A stretch of DNA of 64,000 nt from Tupaia tana (taxonomy: Eukaryota > Chordata > Mammalia > Scandentia > Tupaiidae): contig JAKSZU010000002.1 in assembly GCA_026018925.1 (NCBI GenBank), positions 88,361,975-88,425,974 of the forward strand, read 5' to 3'. The notes below the pieces were generated by a model. That model ran no database searches. It saw only the letters and a list, made by a program, of their open reading frames with translations, and was not told the origin of the DNA. This document shows, piece by piece, positions 23,526 through 34,362 of the stretch (within the stretch, counting starts at the first letter, position 1; each line of letters opens with the position of its first letter). The translations under genes and the position numbers were made by a program.

Positions 23526-23859
23526 ACAGCCATTATGAAGAGCATGAGATTATATTTCATTGTGGTTTTAATTTTTATTAACCTGATGATCAATGAGCAT
23601 CTTTGTATATATCTGTTTCCCATTTGTATGTATTCTTTAGAAAAAATTCTATCAAAGTCTTTCATCCATTTTTAATCAGATTATTTGTTTTGCTATCGAG
23701 TGGTAGGAGTTCCAACTGACTTGTACATTTCTCCTTTGATAGTTTTCTCCATTTGGATAAGAATCTTTTCTTCCTTTTTCACAGCTATATTTTCAGCATC
23801 TAAATACTCTGACAATAGCCAGAGTAGAGATATTGGGTGAACTATCCAAAGGGGGAACT

Positions 23860-24112
23860 CGGCCAGGTTAGTGGTGCAGTAGTGATATGCTGCTATGTCA
23901 GGTCCATGTGGAAGAGTGTGGATTGGCTTCCTGATTGACCTGGAAATGCTGGGCTTGTGTTCCCAGGATCCTGGCTGTCTGGGAAAGCTTGGAAAGGGGA
24001 ATGGGAAAATTTTAGCATAAGATTCTGTTAACGGTACTTGCCTCTCCCTTTCTCTTCCTCCCATGAAAGAAAGAAACAAAATAAAATTTTAAAAGTAAAT
24101 AAAATATTTAAA
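23860..24112 (+). mobile_element. D-SINE
   Basis: Sense copy: 'GGCCAGGTTAGTGGTGCAGTAG' head, 'CCCAGGATCCTGGCTGTCTG' body, pyrimidine tract, then 'CCATGAAAGAAAGAAACAAAAT' tail. Confidence 0.65.
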
Positions 24113-25078
24113 GGGCACTTTGGTTTAACGTGGTTATAGTCATCCATGGTGTTACTTGAACTCAGAACACATGGAATCTCCTGGTGTCTGACCTAGCTGG
24201 CTGTCCTGGAAGTCTGATTTGAGTGAAGGGGTCTGGAAGAATTCACTGGCAGGCTGCATACTACCAAACTGTGGATGACCCGAAGGCCACGGCCAAGGAT
24301 GAAGCCATAGTAAGATGACAAGAAGAAAATCCAAATGAAGCATCTTTCTGGAGGGAATAACTGGAAGCGAAAGCTATGAAGCAGGGTCTGAAATGAGACA
24401 CATGATACATTGGAAATGAGTAAGAAAGGAGGGTAACCCAAGGAGCCAAGGCCTGGGGACCTAGCCATAAGATTGTTTCATGAAGCTTCTGACTTAAAAC
24501 GAGTGAAAAAAAAAAAAAAAAAACTGTTTAAATGTGCTGATCCATTCTGGGTAGATGCTGCTATTCTCAATTTCCCACAAAATGCCCTTTAGTGGAGGAA
24601 AATAAAGGCACCCTAATTTCCCAAAATAAGTCTGACTATAAACCCATTGTCAGTCTTGGATTAATTTTTTTTTTTTTTAATTTAACATTTTAAGCTTAAC
24701 TGAGAAAGAGTAAACAACTAACAGATACTCTCTCACCTGGAATAGGCTAAACCCTAGTGGCCTAAAGGAAGGTAGCCCTCAGCCTAGCCATCTTTTGTCA
24801 TTATTTTATTATTGTTATCATTTAGTTTCACATGAGATTTGAGCCAAAAGCTAGTGTTGAGCAATACTGGCATATACGAATTCATTTAATCTAGCTTTAG
24901 GGAATCAGCTTGAAATGGTATTTCAAAATGTAGAGGAAAAACAAAATAAATAAAATTAATGAGAAAGCAGATTTTTAGAAATGGAAAAAATAGAAAAGAA
25001 ATGCAGGCTTAGAATTATAGATATTTTCACAAAGAAAGACAAGACAATTATAATAGAAGTGAAGATCAAAAGCATGGT
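24113..25078. other. Unassigned; exon-like patch with A-run
   Basis: An A17 run ends a 380-bp patch at 24503-24521. On the minus strand, overlapping frames at 24152-24468 include a Q/S/F-rich stretch ('SMQPASEFFQTPSLKSDF'), but there is no family match I recognise and no continuous frame. The rest is AT-rich. Confidence 0.3.
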
Positions 25079-25337
25079 TTGGTCTAGTCCCATAGCCTAG
25101 TGGCTGGGTAGCCATATCCCACATGGCTGATTGCAGTTCAGGTCCTTGCCTGGTGACTTGAAAAACTTGTCAGCACGTGTGCTTCTGTGCCCCAGATTCT
25201 GAAAGGATGGAGAAATGGAGGAGAAGGGATTGTGGTGAGACACCCTCCATTGAGGGCTGCTTTCTTCCTTTCTCGTTCTCTTTTTCTCTCTGGCAAGCAC
25301 ATACACTTTAAAAATAAATAAAAATAAATAAATAAAT
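25079..25337 (+). mobile_element. tSINE, class c
   Basis: Sense copy with head 'CCCATAGCCTAGTGGCTGGG', body 'CTGAAAGGATGGAGAAATGG' and a tail of AAATAAATAAAT units. Confidence 0.85.
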
Positions 25338-25643
25338 CACGTATAGTTTTTAAAAGTTACAAAGAAAGTCCCTTTGAAAGGGCATGCCATGTTTCACATG
25401 AAATGAGTTTAAAAGAGGCACCTAACCACATCATTGCACTATTTATGAATTTCAAACATGTAAAAACTTCTGGTAAAAAACAAACAAACAAAAAAGACCA
25501 CAGAACATAAAAGATAAAAACTTGGGGTAGCTTTAGGTTTTTATAATAGAAGAAAGTGAAAAAATGTTCAAGAACTTTGTGAAAGAGTTTATCTCTGTGC
25601 CAGTGAAGGTGTTGTCCTTGTGTGAAAGCAAGAGAAAGACGTT
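25338..25643. other. Unique AT-rich sequence
   Basis: No recognised element. Confidence 0.4.
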
Positions 25644-25655
25644 TTTACTTAAGAT

Positions 25656-25911
25656 TTTTTTTAAGAGTTTTTTTTTTTTTGCGTTAGGTCATATGCACTC
25701 ACTGGGAAGAGAAAAAGACAGAGATAGTGAGAGGAAAAGTGAGAAATCATCCCCCAGGGGTGATGGCCACCACAATTTATTCTCCTCCTCGGATCTTGGG
25801 CACTCTTGCGCACATGCCAGCATGATTTTCAAGTCATCAAGTCTGGAACTTGAACTGTAGTCGACCACGTGGGAGTGTAGCCACATAACCGCTACACCAT
25901 CTGCTGGCCCC
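25656..25911 (-). mobile_element. tSINE, class b
   Basis: Antisense copy bounded by a perfect 12-bp TSD, TTTACTTAAGAT, at 25644-25655 and 25912-25923. A deletion in the body removes part of the CTCCATTCTCC segment. Confidence 0.93.
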
Positions 25912-25989
25912 TTTACTTAAGATCTTATATAGAAAAATGTTATCCTGCCAATCTGCTGAAAATGATACAAATATATTTTCTATCATATA

Positions 25990-26245
25990 CTTTTTTTTAG
26001 AGAGAGAGATTTTTTTTCTATAGGGTGCATGTACTCACTGGACAGACAGAGATAGAAACCAAGAAATTACCCCACAAGGAGGATGGCTGTGCTGCAATCC
26101 CTTCTCCTCCTTTCTCCTCCTGGGATTATTGGCATGCACGTACACGTACCGGGCATGAGTTTTAACCTACTGGGTCTGGGACTCAAGTCACAGTTGACTA
26201 TGTGGGAGTCCAGCGATGTAACCATTATACCATCTGCTGGTCCCT
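25990..26245 (-). mobile_element. tSINE, class a/b
   Basis: Antisense full-length copy, second of three same-orientation SINEs in 900 bp. Ends 'CCATTATACCATCTGCTGGTCCC'. Confidence 0.9.
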
Positions 26246-26271
26246 ATCTGATTAATTTTAAGAGTCATTAG

Positions 26272-26549
26272 TTTTTTTTTTTTTTTTTTTTTTTTTTGAG
26301 AAGTTTTTGCTATAGGGCGCTTGTGCTCAGCAGAAAGACAGAGAAAGACAGAGAGACAGGAAATGAGAAATCACCCCCCAGGGAGGATGGCCACGCCGCA
26401 ATCTCTTCTCCTCCATTCTCCTCTCAGGATCTTGGGCACGCACACGTACATGCCCGGCCTGAGTTTAAGCTACCTGGTCCAGGACTCGAACCACAGTCGA
26501 CTACATGGAAGTCCAGTGACATAGCCATTACACTAACTGCTGGTCTCCC
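26272..26549 (-). mobile_element. tSINE, class a
   Basis: Antisense copy with a T25 tail and perfect 11-bp TSD AGAGTCATTAG at 26261-26271 and 26550-26560. Only about 27 bp from its neighbour. Confidence 0.95.
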
Positions 26550-26560
26550 AGAGTCATTAG

Positions 26561-26780
26561 GTTTTCATCTCTCAGCACGAACCAGATATATCTTAAATAG
26601 ATTATACTTGATGCATGTGTCTGTAATAATTTATTATTTACTTTATATATATGAATATTAATAGTACAATGAAAATATAAATATTTCAAGATAATGGCAT
26701 GAATCAAAAAGGAGAGAATATCATACATTCTTTTTTTAGATTTTTTTTTTTACAGAAATCATCAACAAAGTTTTTCTAAA
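26561..26780. other. Unique AT-rich spacer
   Basis: Nothing recognised between two SINEs. Confidence 0.4.
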
Positions 26781-27038
26781 GGGACCAGCAGTTAGCGTAA
26801 TGGCTATGTTGCTGGACTCCCATGTAGTTGACCACGGTTCAAGTCCCGGACCTGGTGGCTTAAAACTCACGCCAGGTGCGTATGCGTGCATGCTCAAGAT
26901 CCTGAGAGGAGAAGGAATTGCGGCATGGCCATCCTCCCTGGGGGGTGATTTCTCGCTTTCTGTCTCTCTGTCTCTCTCTGTCTGTCTGGTGAGTGCATGG
27001 ACCCTATGGCAAAAACCTCTCCAAAAAAAAAAAAAATA
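26781..27038 (+). mobile_element. tSINE, class a
   Basis: Sense copy, close to the young consensus ('GGGACCAGCAGTTAGCGTAA', 'TTCAAGTCCCGGACCTGG'), with a 12-bp deletion inside the GAATGGAGGAGAAGG block and an A14 tail. Low-complexity TSD around AGTTTTTCTAAA. Confidence 0.93.
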
Positions 27039-27145
27039 GTTTTTTTTTAGAAAAACCAGCCTACTTGGAACATATTCACAGCATGTGTACATTAGACTAT
27101 TTTTCTGTGTGTTCATACGTGTAAATGAATATCTCACACAGCACA

Positions 27146-27151
27146 TATATA

Positions 27152-27214
<63 letters not shown>
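27146..27214. repeat. Compound (GT)n(AT)n(GT)n microsatellite
   Basis: GT units flank an AT block on both sides; about 70 bp. It creates a spurious His/Thr-rich frame on the minus strand. Confidence 0.9.
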
Positions 27215-27216
<2 letters not shown>

Positions 27217-27217
<1 letters not shown>

Positions 27218-27876
27218 AACTATAATGATTTAACAAGTATGGAACCGATACGAAGGCTTGACATGGACAAATTACATTAACAGATAACTATAAAACAAAA
27301 ATTAATTATATTAATGAATATTTGTTGAATAAATGTGTAAGGCAAGAATTAAATATATAATATTAACACACAATTTAACTAATAGTGAAGGCAAATTAAT
27401 TGATGTGATGTTTTTATCTATTAAATTAATAGAGTTGAACAACCATGATATTTCTTTATGCTGGTGATTGTAAGTAGATGAACACTTTCATAGACTACTG
27501 AATGGGTAAGTATAGCACTCTAAAAGGAAACTGGCAATATGTATTAAGAACCTTTAAAAATTTATTTCCTTTGACTCAATATTTTCCCTTCTTGACCATC
27601 CTTAAAAATGTATCAGATTACTGAAAAAAAATATATTTAAAAAAAGTGTTCACTTCAGCCTTATTTACAATAGAAGAGAATGTTAGAAATAGATAAAAAT
27701 GTCTAACTATAGAGTGGCAGAAAATATTCCTGTTATAGTTATAAAAATACTTAAAAACAAATATTCATAATGCGAGGAACATTTTTATTATATAATTATA
27801 ACTAAAACATTGAATATGAAATTGTTAGTATAATTTGAGTTTTGCAAAGAAAAATATAGATGTAAAAAAAAATTGG
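27217..27876. other. Unique AT-rich sequence, possible old L1
   Basis: Text at 27430-27780 ('CTTCAGCCTTATTTACAATAG') resembles the 3' part of an old sense L1 ORF2, but it is too diverged for a firm call. Confidence 0.35.
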
Positions 27877-28100
27877 AGGGCACAGCAGTGGCACAGTAGT
27901 AATGCAAACACTCTGTGATGCTGGGCATTTGGGAAGGTCCTGGGTTTGTGTCTGTTAGTGTTTGTATATATGCCAGGCATGTTGTATATATCAGTGATCT
28001 GAGTTGGCTGAAACTGGGAGATTGGTCATCCCATGAAGACTCCGTTGGTAGTGCCCTTTTCATCTTTTTTCCCTCTGTCTCTCTCTCATAGAAGAAACCT
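27877..28100 (+). mobile_element. D-SINE
   Basis: Best-preserved copy: 'GCACAGCAGTGGCACAGTAG' (A-box-like), 'GGTCCTGGGTTTGTGTCTG' (B-box-like), body, 'CCCTCTGTCTCTCTCTCATAG' and 'AAGAAAC' end. Confidence 0.7.
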
Positions 28101-28143
28101 TTTTTTTTCTTTTTTCTTTTTTCTTCTTTTTTTTAGAATTTAG

Positions 28144-28390
28144 GGTGTAGAACCCACAACTTCATGGTTAAAGGAACTAGATCCCACCTGGCTGATTGTA
28201 GTTCAATCCATGACTTTGGCAGTTTAAAAAAACACACGGGCACGTGTATGTGTGTGCATGCCCCAGATCCTGATAGGATAGAGAAATGGAAAAGAAGGGA
28301 TTGCACTATGACCCTGTTCCATTGGGGGGCTGCTTTTTCCTTCTCTGTCCCTGGTGAACACACATATCCCCTCTGGCAATTAAAAATAAT
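28144..28390 (+). mobile_element. tSINE, class c
   Basis: Sense copy with head 'TGGTTAAAGGAACTAGATCC', body 'CCCAGATCCTGATAGGATAG' and end 'CCTCTGGCAATTAAAAATAA'. Confidence 0.85.
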
Positions 28391-29149
28391 TTACCAAATA
28401 CAATATTGTTATTCTGTAAATGGTAAGATATTGGGTAATATGAAAATTTAATTTTCTTGATGCCTTAGTATATAATATATGGTAAAACATGTTACAAAAA
28501 TAGGGGGAAAGAATTATTCAATAAACTGTGTTGATAAATAGCAATTTAAAGCAGTTCAAATTAGATCCTTATCTTACCTTGCACACAAGCATGGATTTCT
28601 TTATTGCTATAACACATTATCTTTTATGTCCACCTCAGTACTAGCACTGTAACCTTTTGGAGCCTGGTTATTTTGCATTTCAATGACTAAAATTTCTACA
28701 ATGTTTTAGAAAAATCTAACAGAATGGCTTGTTTAATCTGTTACATAAAAGCTACACAATAATAGAAAAATCAAGTGTCTCATTTATATTTAGATCTTTA
28801 ATTTTCTCAAGAAAAGTAAGCAAATGCATAGGTTCTTAGCTTTCTTCTGTAATGCCATTACAGATCAATTTGAGAGAACGTGAACATTCTCATACTGTTG
28901 GGAATACACAGCAATTACATTATTTCAGAATGCTATTCTATGTATAATGCATACTCACTAGAGAGTTAAGTAATGTTAAGTAAATTAGCATCTTAATGAA
29001 AATTGTACATTAACACATTTCCTGTTCCCAAGTAGTCATTTAATCCCAGTAAATCAAGGAATTCAAGTTTTGCTAAATAAAAATCATTATCATAGAAAGT
29101 GTCATTCTGCAATTGAGTATTTGCTGCCCTCCTGATATTTAGTTAAAAT
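28391..29149. other. Unique AT-rich sequence
   Basis: About 750 bp free of recognised repeats. Confidence 0.45.
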
Positions 29150-29415
29150 TATTATTATTTTAGTTTTTGCTAAAGGATGTTTGTGCTTGCTGGAGAAAGA
29201 CAGAGAGAGAGAGGGGGAAGTGAGAAAGCACCCCTATGGAGGAAAGTTACATGTCAATCCCTTCTCCATTTTTCTTTTTTTTGGGGGATTTTGGGCATAT
29301 ACACACACACACTTGCACTTGGCATGCTTCTCAAGTAGCCAGGTCCAGAGTTTGAACTAATCAATCAGCCACGTGAGATCCAACTGCCTTAACCACCATG
29401 CCACCAGCTGACCCA
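29150..29415 (-). mobile_element. tSINE, class b/c
   Basis: Antisense copy with class c-like 'GAGATCCAACTGCCTTAACC' and class b-like 'ACCACCATGCCACCAGCTG'; an intermediate between the classes. Confidence 0.85.
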
Positions 29416-29563
29416 TGGAGTTATTACAGAGAAAATATACTTCTTACGAAGACTATGTGGCTTGGAAATTTTGTTTACTGTCTTATAGAACGTATCAAAT
29501 GGGTATTTCAATGTTTTATGCGAACCATTAAATAATCCTGTTTAGTTATAGAATGTGATGGTT

Positions 29564-29741
29564 CAGGGCAGCAGGTGGCGTGGTGGTTAAGGTGCTGGAC
29601 TCCCACATGCCAACCTTGGTTCTAGTCCCGGACCTGGCAGCTTGTTTTTTCACTTTCCCTTTCTCTCTGGTGAGCACATGTGCCTTATAACAAATATTTT
29701 AAAAATAATACTAATAAATAAAATTAAATAATTATTTTAAA
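29564..29741 (+). mobile_element. tSINE, class b, internally deleted
   Basis: Sense copy of 178 bp: intact head ('GCAGGTGGCGTGGTGGTTAAGG'), then a jump from 'CCTGGCAGCTTG' straight to the 'TTTTTTCACTTTCCC' tract. Normal tSINE 3' end ('GAGCACATGTGCCTTATAAC'), so it differs from class s. TSD AATGTGATGGTT (29552-29563) and AATGTGATAGCT (29742-29753). Confidence 0.9.
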
Positions 29742-29974
29742 AATGTGATAGCTAGTGATAGTTATACTTTATATTCATATAGTAAAGTTTTAATCATGCT
29801 GACATAAATTTAAGTTCTTTAAAAGATTTGTTCAACCAAAACAATGGGGCAATAAGATTCTTAACACACAGTTTAATAGTAAGGAGCTAATTTCTAAGTA
29901 AAAATTTTCATCTAAATGAAATTAAATTTTTAAATGAAATTAAGACTTAGGTATTGGTATGTTTTTCCTTTTTT

Positions 29975-30225
29975 ACTTTATTTTTTTCAAATTTGCTAGA
30001 GGATGCAGGCATTTGTGGGAGACAGATGAAGAGAGAGAAGAAAAGTAAGAAAGGACTCTGATTTGGGGATGGTCATGCCACAATCCTTTCTCTGTTTTTC
30101 CTTTCAGGATTTGGGCATGGACACACACATGCCTAGTGTCTTTTTCAAGCAACTGGGTCCAAAACTCAAAATGTGAGATTAGCTGTGTGAGATCTAGCCA
30201 CCTTAACCCCCATACCACCAGCTGG
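29975..30225 (-). mobile_element. tSINE, class c
   Basis: Antisense copy: 'TTTGCTAGAGGATGCAGGC', GAGA tract, 'GAGATCTAGCCACCTTAACC'. Old, with many substitutions. Confidence 0.8.
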
Positions 30226-31224
30226 ATTTTAAAAATTAACACTATTAGAGAGTTAACTTGAAAAAGTACCATAAACGTGACAATCCACCATATAAGTAAA
30301 GAACCTTAAAAATAAAATTTAAAGTATATAATGATAGATCTTAAATTATAATTTTTGTCTTATATATTGAATTCATCCAATAAAGACTACCCAAATCACT
30401 TTACATGGGCTAGAAAGCATGCGTCTGTGTGTGTACATATGTATATATATGTCTATTTTTATGTATATATATTCTTTTGTTTTTATGGTAACATTATTTA
30501 AGAGTGTTTATACAAGTTTAGTCACCAAAGACTTTTGAGTCTTATTTTCCTGTTTATTTTTTTTTTCCTACCCTTGAGGCTCTAGGATCCCTTCTGTCTT
30601 GATTAGTTCCTTGATATTTCGACCACTGGCATCAGTCATTCAGCCAGAATGAACTGGCTGTCATTCTTGGCTCTTCCTTACTACCAATGTCACATCTAAT
30701 TAATCACCAGGTTCTACAGCAACTGCCTTTTTTCCAGTTCTGCAATCATTCGCTCCCTCTGACCAAGTAAAGAACCTCATCAATCCTCTTGCTTATTATT
30801 CTCTTTGTAACTTGTTTCAAACTTAGCAACTCATAAGAATTTTGTTAAATGCTCATAGCATTTCTTAGGAAAGAAATGAGCCTTTGGATTGATTTTTAAG
30901 CACATTTATTTGAAAGGACAGATGACACACTCATTGGACACAATCAGAAATTATCAAAGTGGAACACTTAATGAATGTATGTTCTTTCTGACATCATAAC
31001 CAAGACTATTTTTACATTTAGCAAACGTTTATTGTGTATATACTGTGGGTGAAGCATTATGATGGATATTTGAAAGCAAAAACTGAGGCTGTTACTTATA
31101 ACTTAGACTTTAAGCTTTCTACTAGAACACTTTAATCTTTCACTTTGCTCTGTTTTCCTAAAATCAGACCAGAGATACTTTGGAAGATAGTACAAACTGA
31201 CATTTATTCAGAAGCATTGTCTCA
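30226..31224. other. Unique sequence with possible L2 patch
   Basis: At about 30640-30790 the text 'GAACTGGCTGTCATTCTTGG', 'TCTAATTAATCACCAGGTTC' and 'CTGCAATCATTCGCTCC' resembles sense L2. The remainder is unassigned. Confidence 0.45.
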
Positions 31225-31452
31225 AAAAGTGCTATAGGGCCAGCCCTGCAGCCTGATAGTTACCGCTATTGGAATTCTGGCCTGGGCAGCCTGAAAACAT
31301 GCAGGGTGCATATGCATGCCCTGACAGGCTGGAGAAATGGAGGAGAGAGATTGTGATGTGACCACAACCCACTGGAGGACTGGAGGATGCTTCCTTCCTC
31401 TTGCTCTCTGTGTCTTCCTGTCTCTCTCTAGTGAGCACATGTACCCACTGGC

Positions 31453-31489
<37 letters not shown>

Positions 31490-31749
31490 AGAGTGATTTT
31501 TGGTATAGGGCATGTGCACTTGCAGGAGGCACAGAGAAAGACAGAGAGACAGAAAGTGAGAAATCACTCCCCAGGGAGGATGGCCACACCATAATTCCTT
31601 CTCCTCCATTCCCCTCTTGGGATCTTGGGCATGCATGCACATGAGCACGGTGTGAGGTTTAAAGCCACCAGATCTGGGACTTGAACTGCTGTTGACTACG
31701 TGGGCGTGGGAGTTCAGTGATGTAATCATTATGCCATCTGCTGGTCCCC
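31453..31749 (-). mobile_element. tSINE, class a, nested in the class c copy
   Basis: Antisense inner element. TSD CCCACTGGC at 31444-31452 and 31750-31758. Its tail side carries a (GT)n array (31457-31488) in place of a plain T-run. Confidence 0.93.
31457..31488. repeat. (GT)n microsatellite at SINE junction
   Basis: About 16 GT units between the outer SINE's end and the inner SINE's T-rich tail. Confidence 0.9.
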
Positions 31750-31777
31750 CCCACTGGCGATTTTTGAAAAGTGCTAT

Positions 31778-32851
31778 GTACTTTCTAACATGAACATGCA
31801 CACCAGCAGCCTTTCTGTAATCTATTTCTAAATGAACAATATGGGGATAATAAAACAGCAATTAGTTCTTTTTGTTGAGCATATGTGCTTTAATGAATTG
31901 CTCTAAATACATCATGTAATTTACCTATGAGACACAGAAATAACAGCAAAGATTATAACAGACTGATTCAAGAGCCTTCAAATTTTAGCCTCTGAGCAAT
32001 ATCAGTCAATGATTTATTTCACAAGACTGAGTTTGACATGGACATGTCTTAAAATATATTAATATTCAGTTATTTTCGCTACAACTTTACCTTTTCTAAA
32101 GAAAATTTCTTATTATTTACACTGAAGTTTTTTAAAGATCTTTGGTCTATTCCAATTAAAATGCAGTCTAACCATGGCTTAATTTTATCTGCCATATAGT
32201 TCCAAATCAATACTTCTGCACTATTTCACAGAATAATTGAACTTTGTTACATGCAATTTTAAAATATTATAATACATTTCATAATAGTAACAAATGTACA
32301 ACCTTACAACCCACATTAGGTCTTTACCTACAGTGTGGCTAGAATGCTAAAATTATTGAACCACTTATATAATTTTGAGGTAGCCAACTGAAAAATGGCT
32401 GATAATATCTGAAAAATAGGCCTATTGTAGACTGCCCTTGCCAGTATAATGTGCTGCCATTTTCATATGGGTGTTATAAAAGCATCCTGAAATGTTCAAG
32501 TGGAAAATAGGTGACAGATAAGAAACATCATGTCATGATTTGTTCAAAAATTTCATTAGAGTCCTAATTCATTCTTTATCAGACTTACAAATTATTTATG
32601 ATTAATATGTACAATAAACTAAACAGAAGCGTATTCCCTAGAGTCTTTTTTTTCTACCCATCCCAACTCCTTCTGAACCAGATCTGGTAAAATGAGTACT
32701 TGTGATGTTAAGTAAATAATCACATTATGATTCTCTCAATTGACCTGTGAGATAAATGTCCTCCTGATCCCTACTCAGATTCTCAAGGGGAGCATTGAAA
32801 TAGATTTCATGTTATTGTTGCATATAAATACAATGATCAACATGCACTTTT
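31778..32851. other. Unique sequence, repeat-free
   Basis: More than 1 kb with no recognised repeat and no useful frame. One of the longer repeat-free stretches in the window. Confidence 0.45.
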
Positions 32852-32869
32852 TCATGTCTCTAATTTTTA

Positions 32870-33037
32870 AAAATTATTTATTTAATTTAATTAATTAATT
32901 ATTTTAAATTCCACCAGAGAGAGAGAAAAAAAGAGAGAAAGGGAAAGTAAGAAAGCAAGTCGCCGGGTCCAGTACTCAAACCATGGTCAGCCATGTGGGA
33001 GTCCAGCACCTTAACCACCACACCACCTGCCAGGCCC
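32870..33037 (-). mobile_element. tSINE, short class s
   Basis: Antisense, 168 bp, same layout as 20357-20538: AT-rich 3' end, 'CCACCAGAGAGAGAG', GAGA tract, head. Perfect 18-bp TSD TCATGTCTCTAATTTTTA at 32852-32869 and 33038-33055, so it inserted as a short unit. Confidence 0.93.
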
Positions 33038-33055
33038 TCATGTCTCTAATTTTTA

Positions 33056-34118
33056 TTTGCATGTCCCATATAGTTTCAAAGTGAGTTCATGTTTTATATT
33101 TCATTAATTCTCACATCAATCCTATAAGTTAATGTAGAATTAAAAAACTGAAAGAGGCTATGCAACACACACTCATTTTACAGTTACAGAAATCAGAATC
33201 TAAGCTGGTTGCTTGATGGCCAGTATGTGAGCAAACCCACTGGAAATGGTTGAAGCTGTGGCTGATTAATACTTGCTCAACCACATTAAAAGGTAATAAT
33301 GTAATGTCGGAAACTAAACTGTTTAAATATAAACCAGAAATGGGGGGAAAGCAATTTCCATAAAATGCAGACACAAAAAAGCTTAAAGTCACGCCTGTAT
33401 TCTTTGCATGTAGCAAAATTAAAGTTTGATATTTTGACTTGCTAGATGGAAAAATTAGATTTAGGTGAGTGAACTCTTAAACTCCTCCTATGCATGTTTT
33501 CCTGTGTGTTTCCTGAACTGTACATGTTTTCTAAAAGTCGAGAGAGAGAGAGAGAGAGAAAGAAAGAGAACACACAAAGCACTTAAAATGATTTTCCTAA
33601 CAAGAGGTGAAACATTCAATATTTTCTCTTCATTTTCAAAAATACACGATAGGCACAAAAATATTTTGAAAATAAAATGAAGAAATACAGCACTCAGTAA
33701 GCATATCTTATCTGGTTTAACGTTCTTACAACCTTCATTAAAACTATCTCACGGAAAAATTTTCTATGTTATGTTAAAATTTTAAGAACAACATCAGAAA
33801 GAAATGATGCTGTCTAATGATTCTTCTCATTTCTGTGGGGAAGAATTTCAGAACAAATGCAGAAAGATATTCTATCACTGAAGGATGTGCTGTTTTCTGA
33901 ACCCATGGCAGAGGTTACTGATGCCCCCCAGAAGGTTTGTGTTCCTCCAATGTCTCCTTTGTGACACTGATATCGTTGGTCACAGTCTCAATCTAAGGAA
34001 ATTTTAGCTGCCCTAAACCTCATAGAAATTGGGCTTACAAACTCAGTTTCATTATGGGAAGGAACATACTTATGAATTCTCTTAATTTCTGTGTTTTTAA
34101 TATTTTATTCACTAAAGA
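33056..34118. other. Unique sequence, possible MIR remnant
   Basis: 'AATTCTCACATCAATCCTATAAG' near 33107 hints at a MIR core. A (GA)n-rich stretch lies at 33540-33570. Nothing else recognised. Confidence 0.35.
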
Positions 34119-34178
34119 TGTGTGTGTGTGTGTGTGTTGTGTGTTTATTGTCTGGAAAGTCATGATCTATTTTGTAAT

Positions 34179-34210
<32 letters not shown>

Positions 34211-34268
34211 GTATATGTATATTAGGTCATTGGGAAATTTACAATATATTTTTCTGTTTATTTATGGA

Positions 34269-34358
<90 letters not shown>
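34119..34358. repeat. Cluster of GT, AC, AT microsatellites
   Basis: Four arrays in 240 bp: (GT)n 34119-34144, (AC)n 34180-34203, (AT)n 34274-34320 and (AC)n 34321-34358. Spurious repeat-peptide frames arise here on the plus strand. Confidence 0.92.

Positions 34359-34362
<4 letters not shown>

Larger units (their letters stand above)
22300..23700 (-). mobile_element. LINE-1 3' half, old, with two tSINE inserts
   Basis: Antisense L1 3' UTR ('GCACAACATGGTATTATGAACTG', 'CTACTTTAGCAACTCCATATCC') running into 'CTACTCATCCATTGATAGACATT' and, between SINEs, 'TTAGCTATTGTGGATAATGC'. Interrupted at 22727-22975 and 23244-23525. No coding remains. Confidence 0.85.
31236..31766 (+). mobile_element. tSINE, class c, split by a younger tSINE
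   Basis: Outer element of a nested pair. Sense class c ('GGGCCAGCCCTGCAGCCTG', 'CTGACAGGCTGGAGAAATGG') whose last bases 'CCCACTGGCGATTTTTG' appear after the inner insert. A perfect 11-bp TSD, AAAAGTGCTAT, lies at 31225-31235 and 31767-31777 (the last base of the second copy may shift by one) and brackets the whole nest. Confidence 0.93.

Noticed and set aside
26736..27236. 166-codon minus-strand frame
   Set aside because: It is made of a GT/AT microsatellite translated as His/Thr/Tyr repeats followed by antisense tSINE; no gene.
31232..31861. 209-codon minus-strand frame, the longest here
   Set aside because: It runs through the nested SINE pair and its (GT)n array. Its length comes from fused repeat reading, not coding selection.
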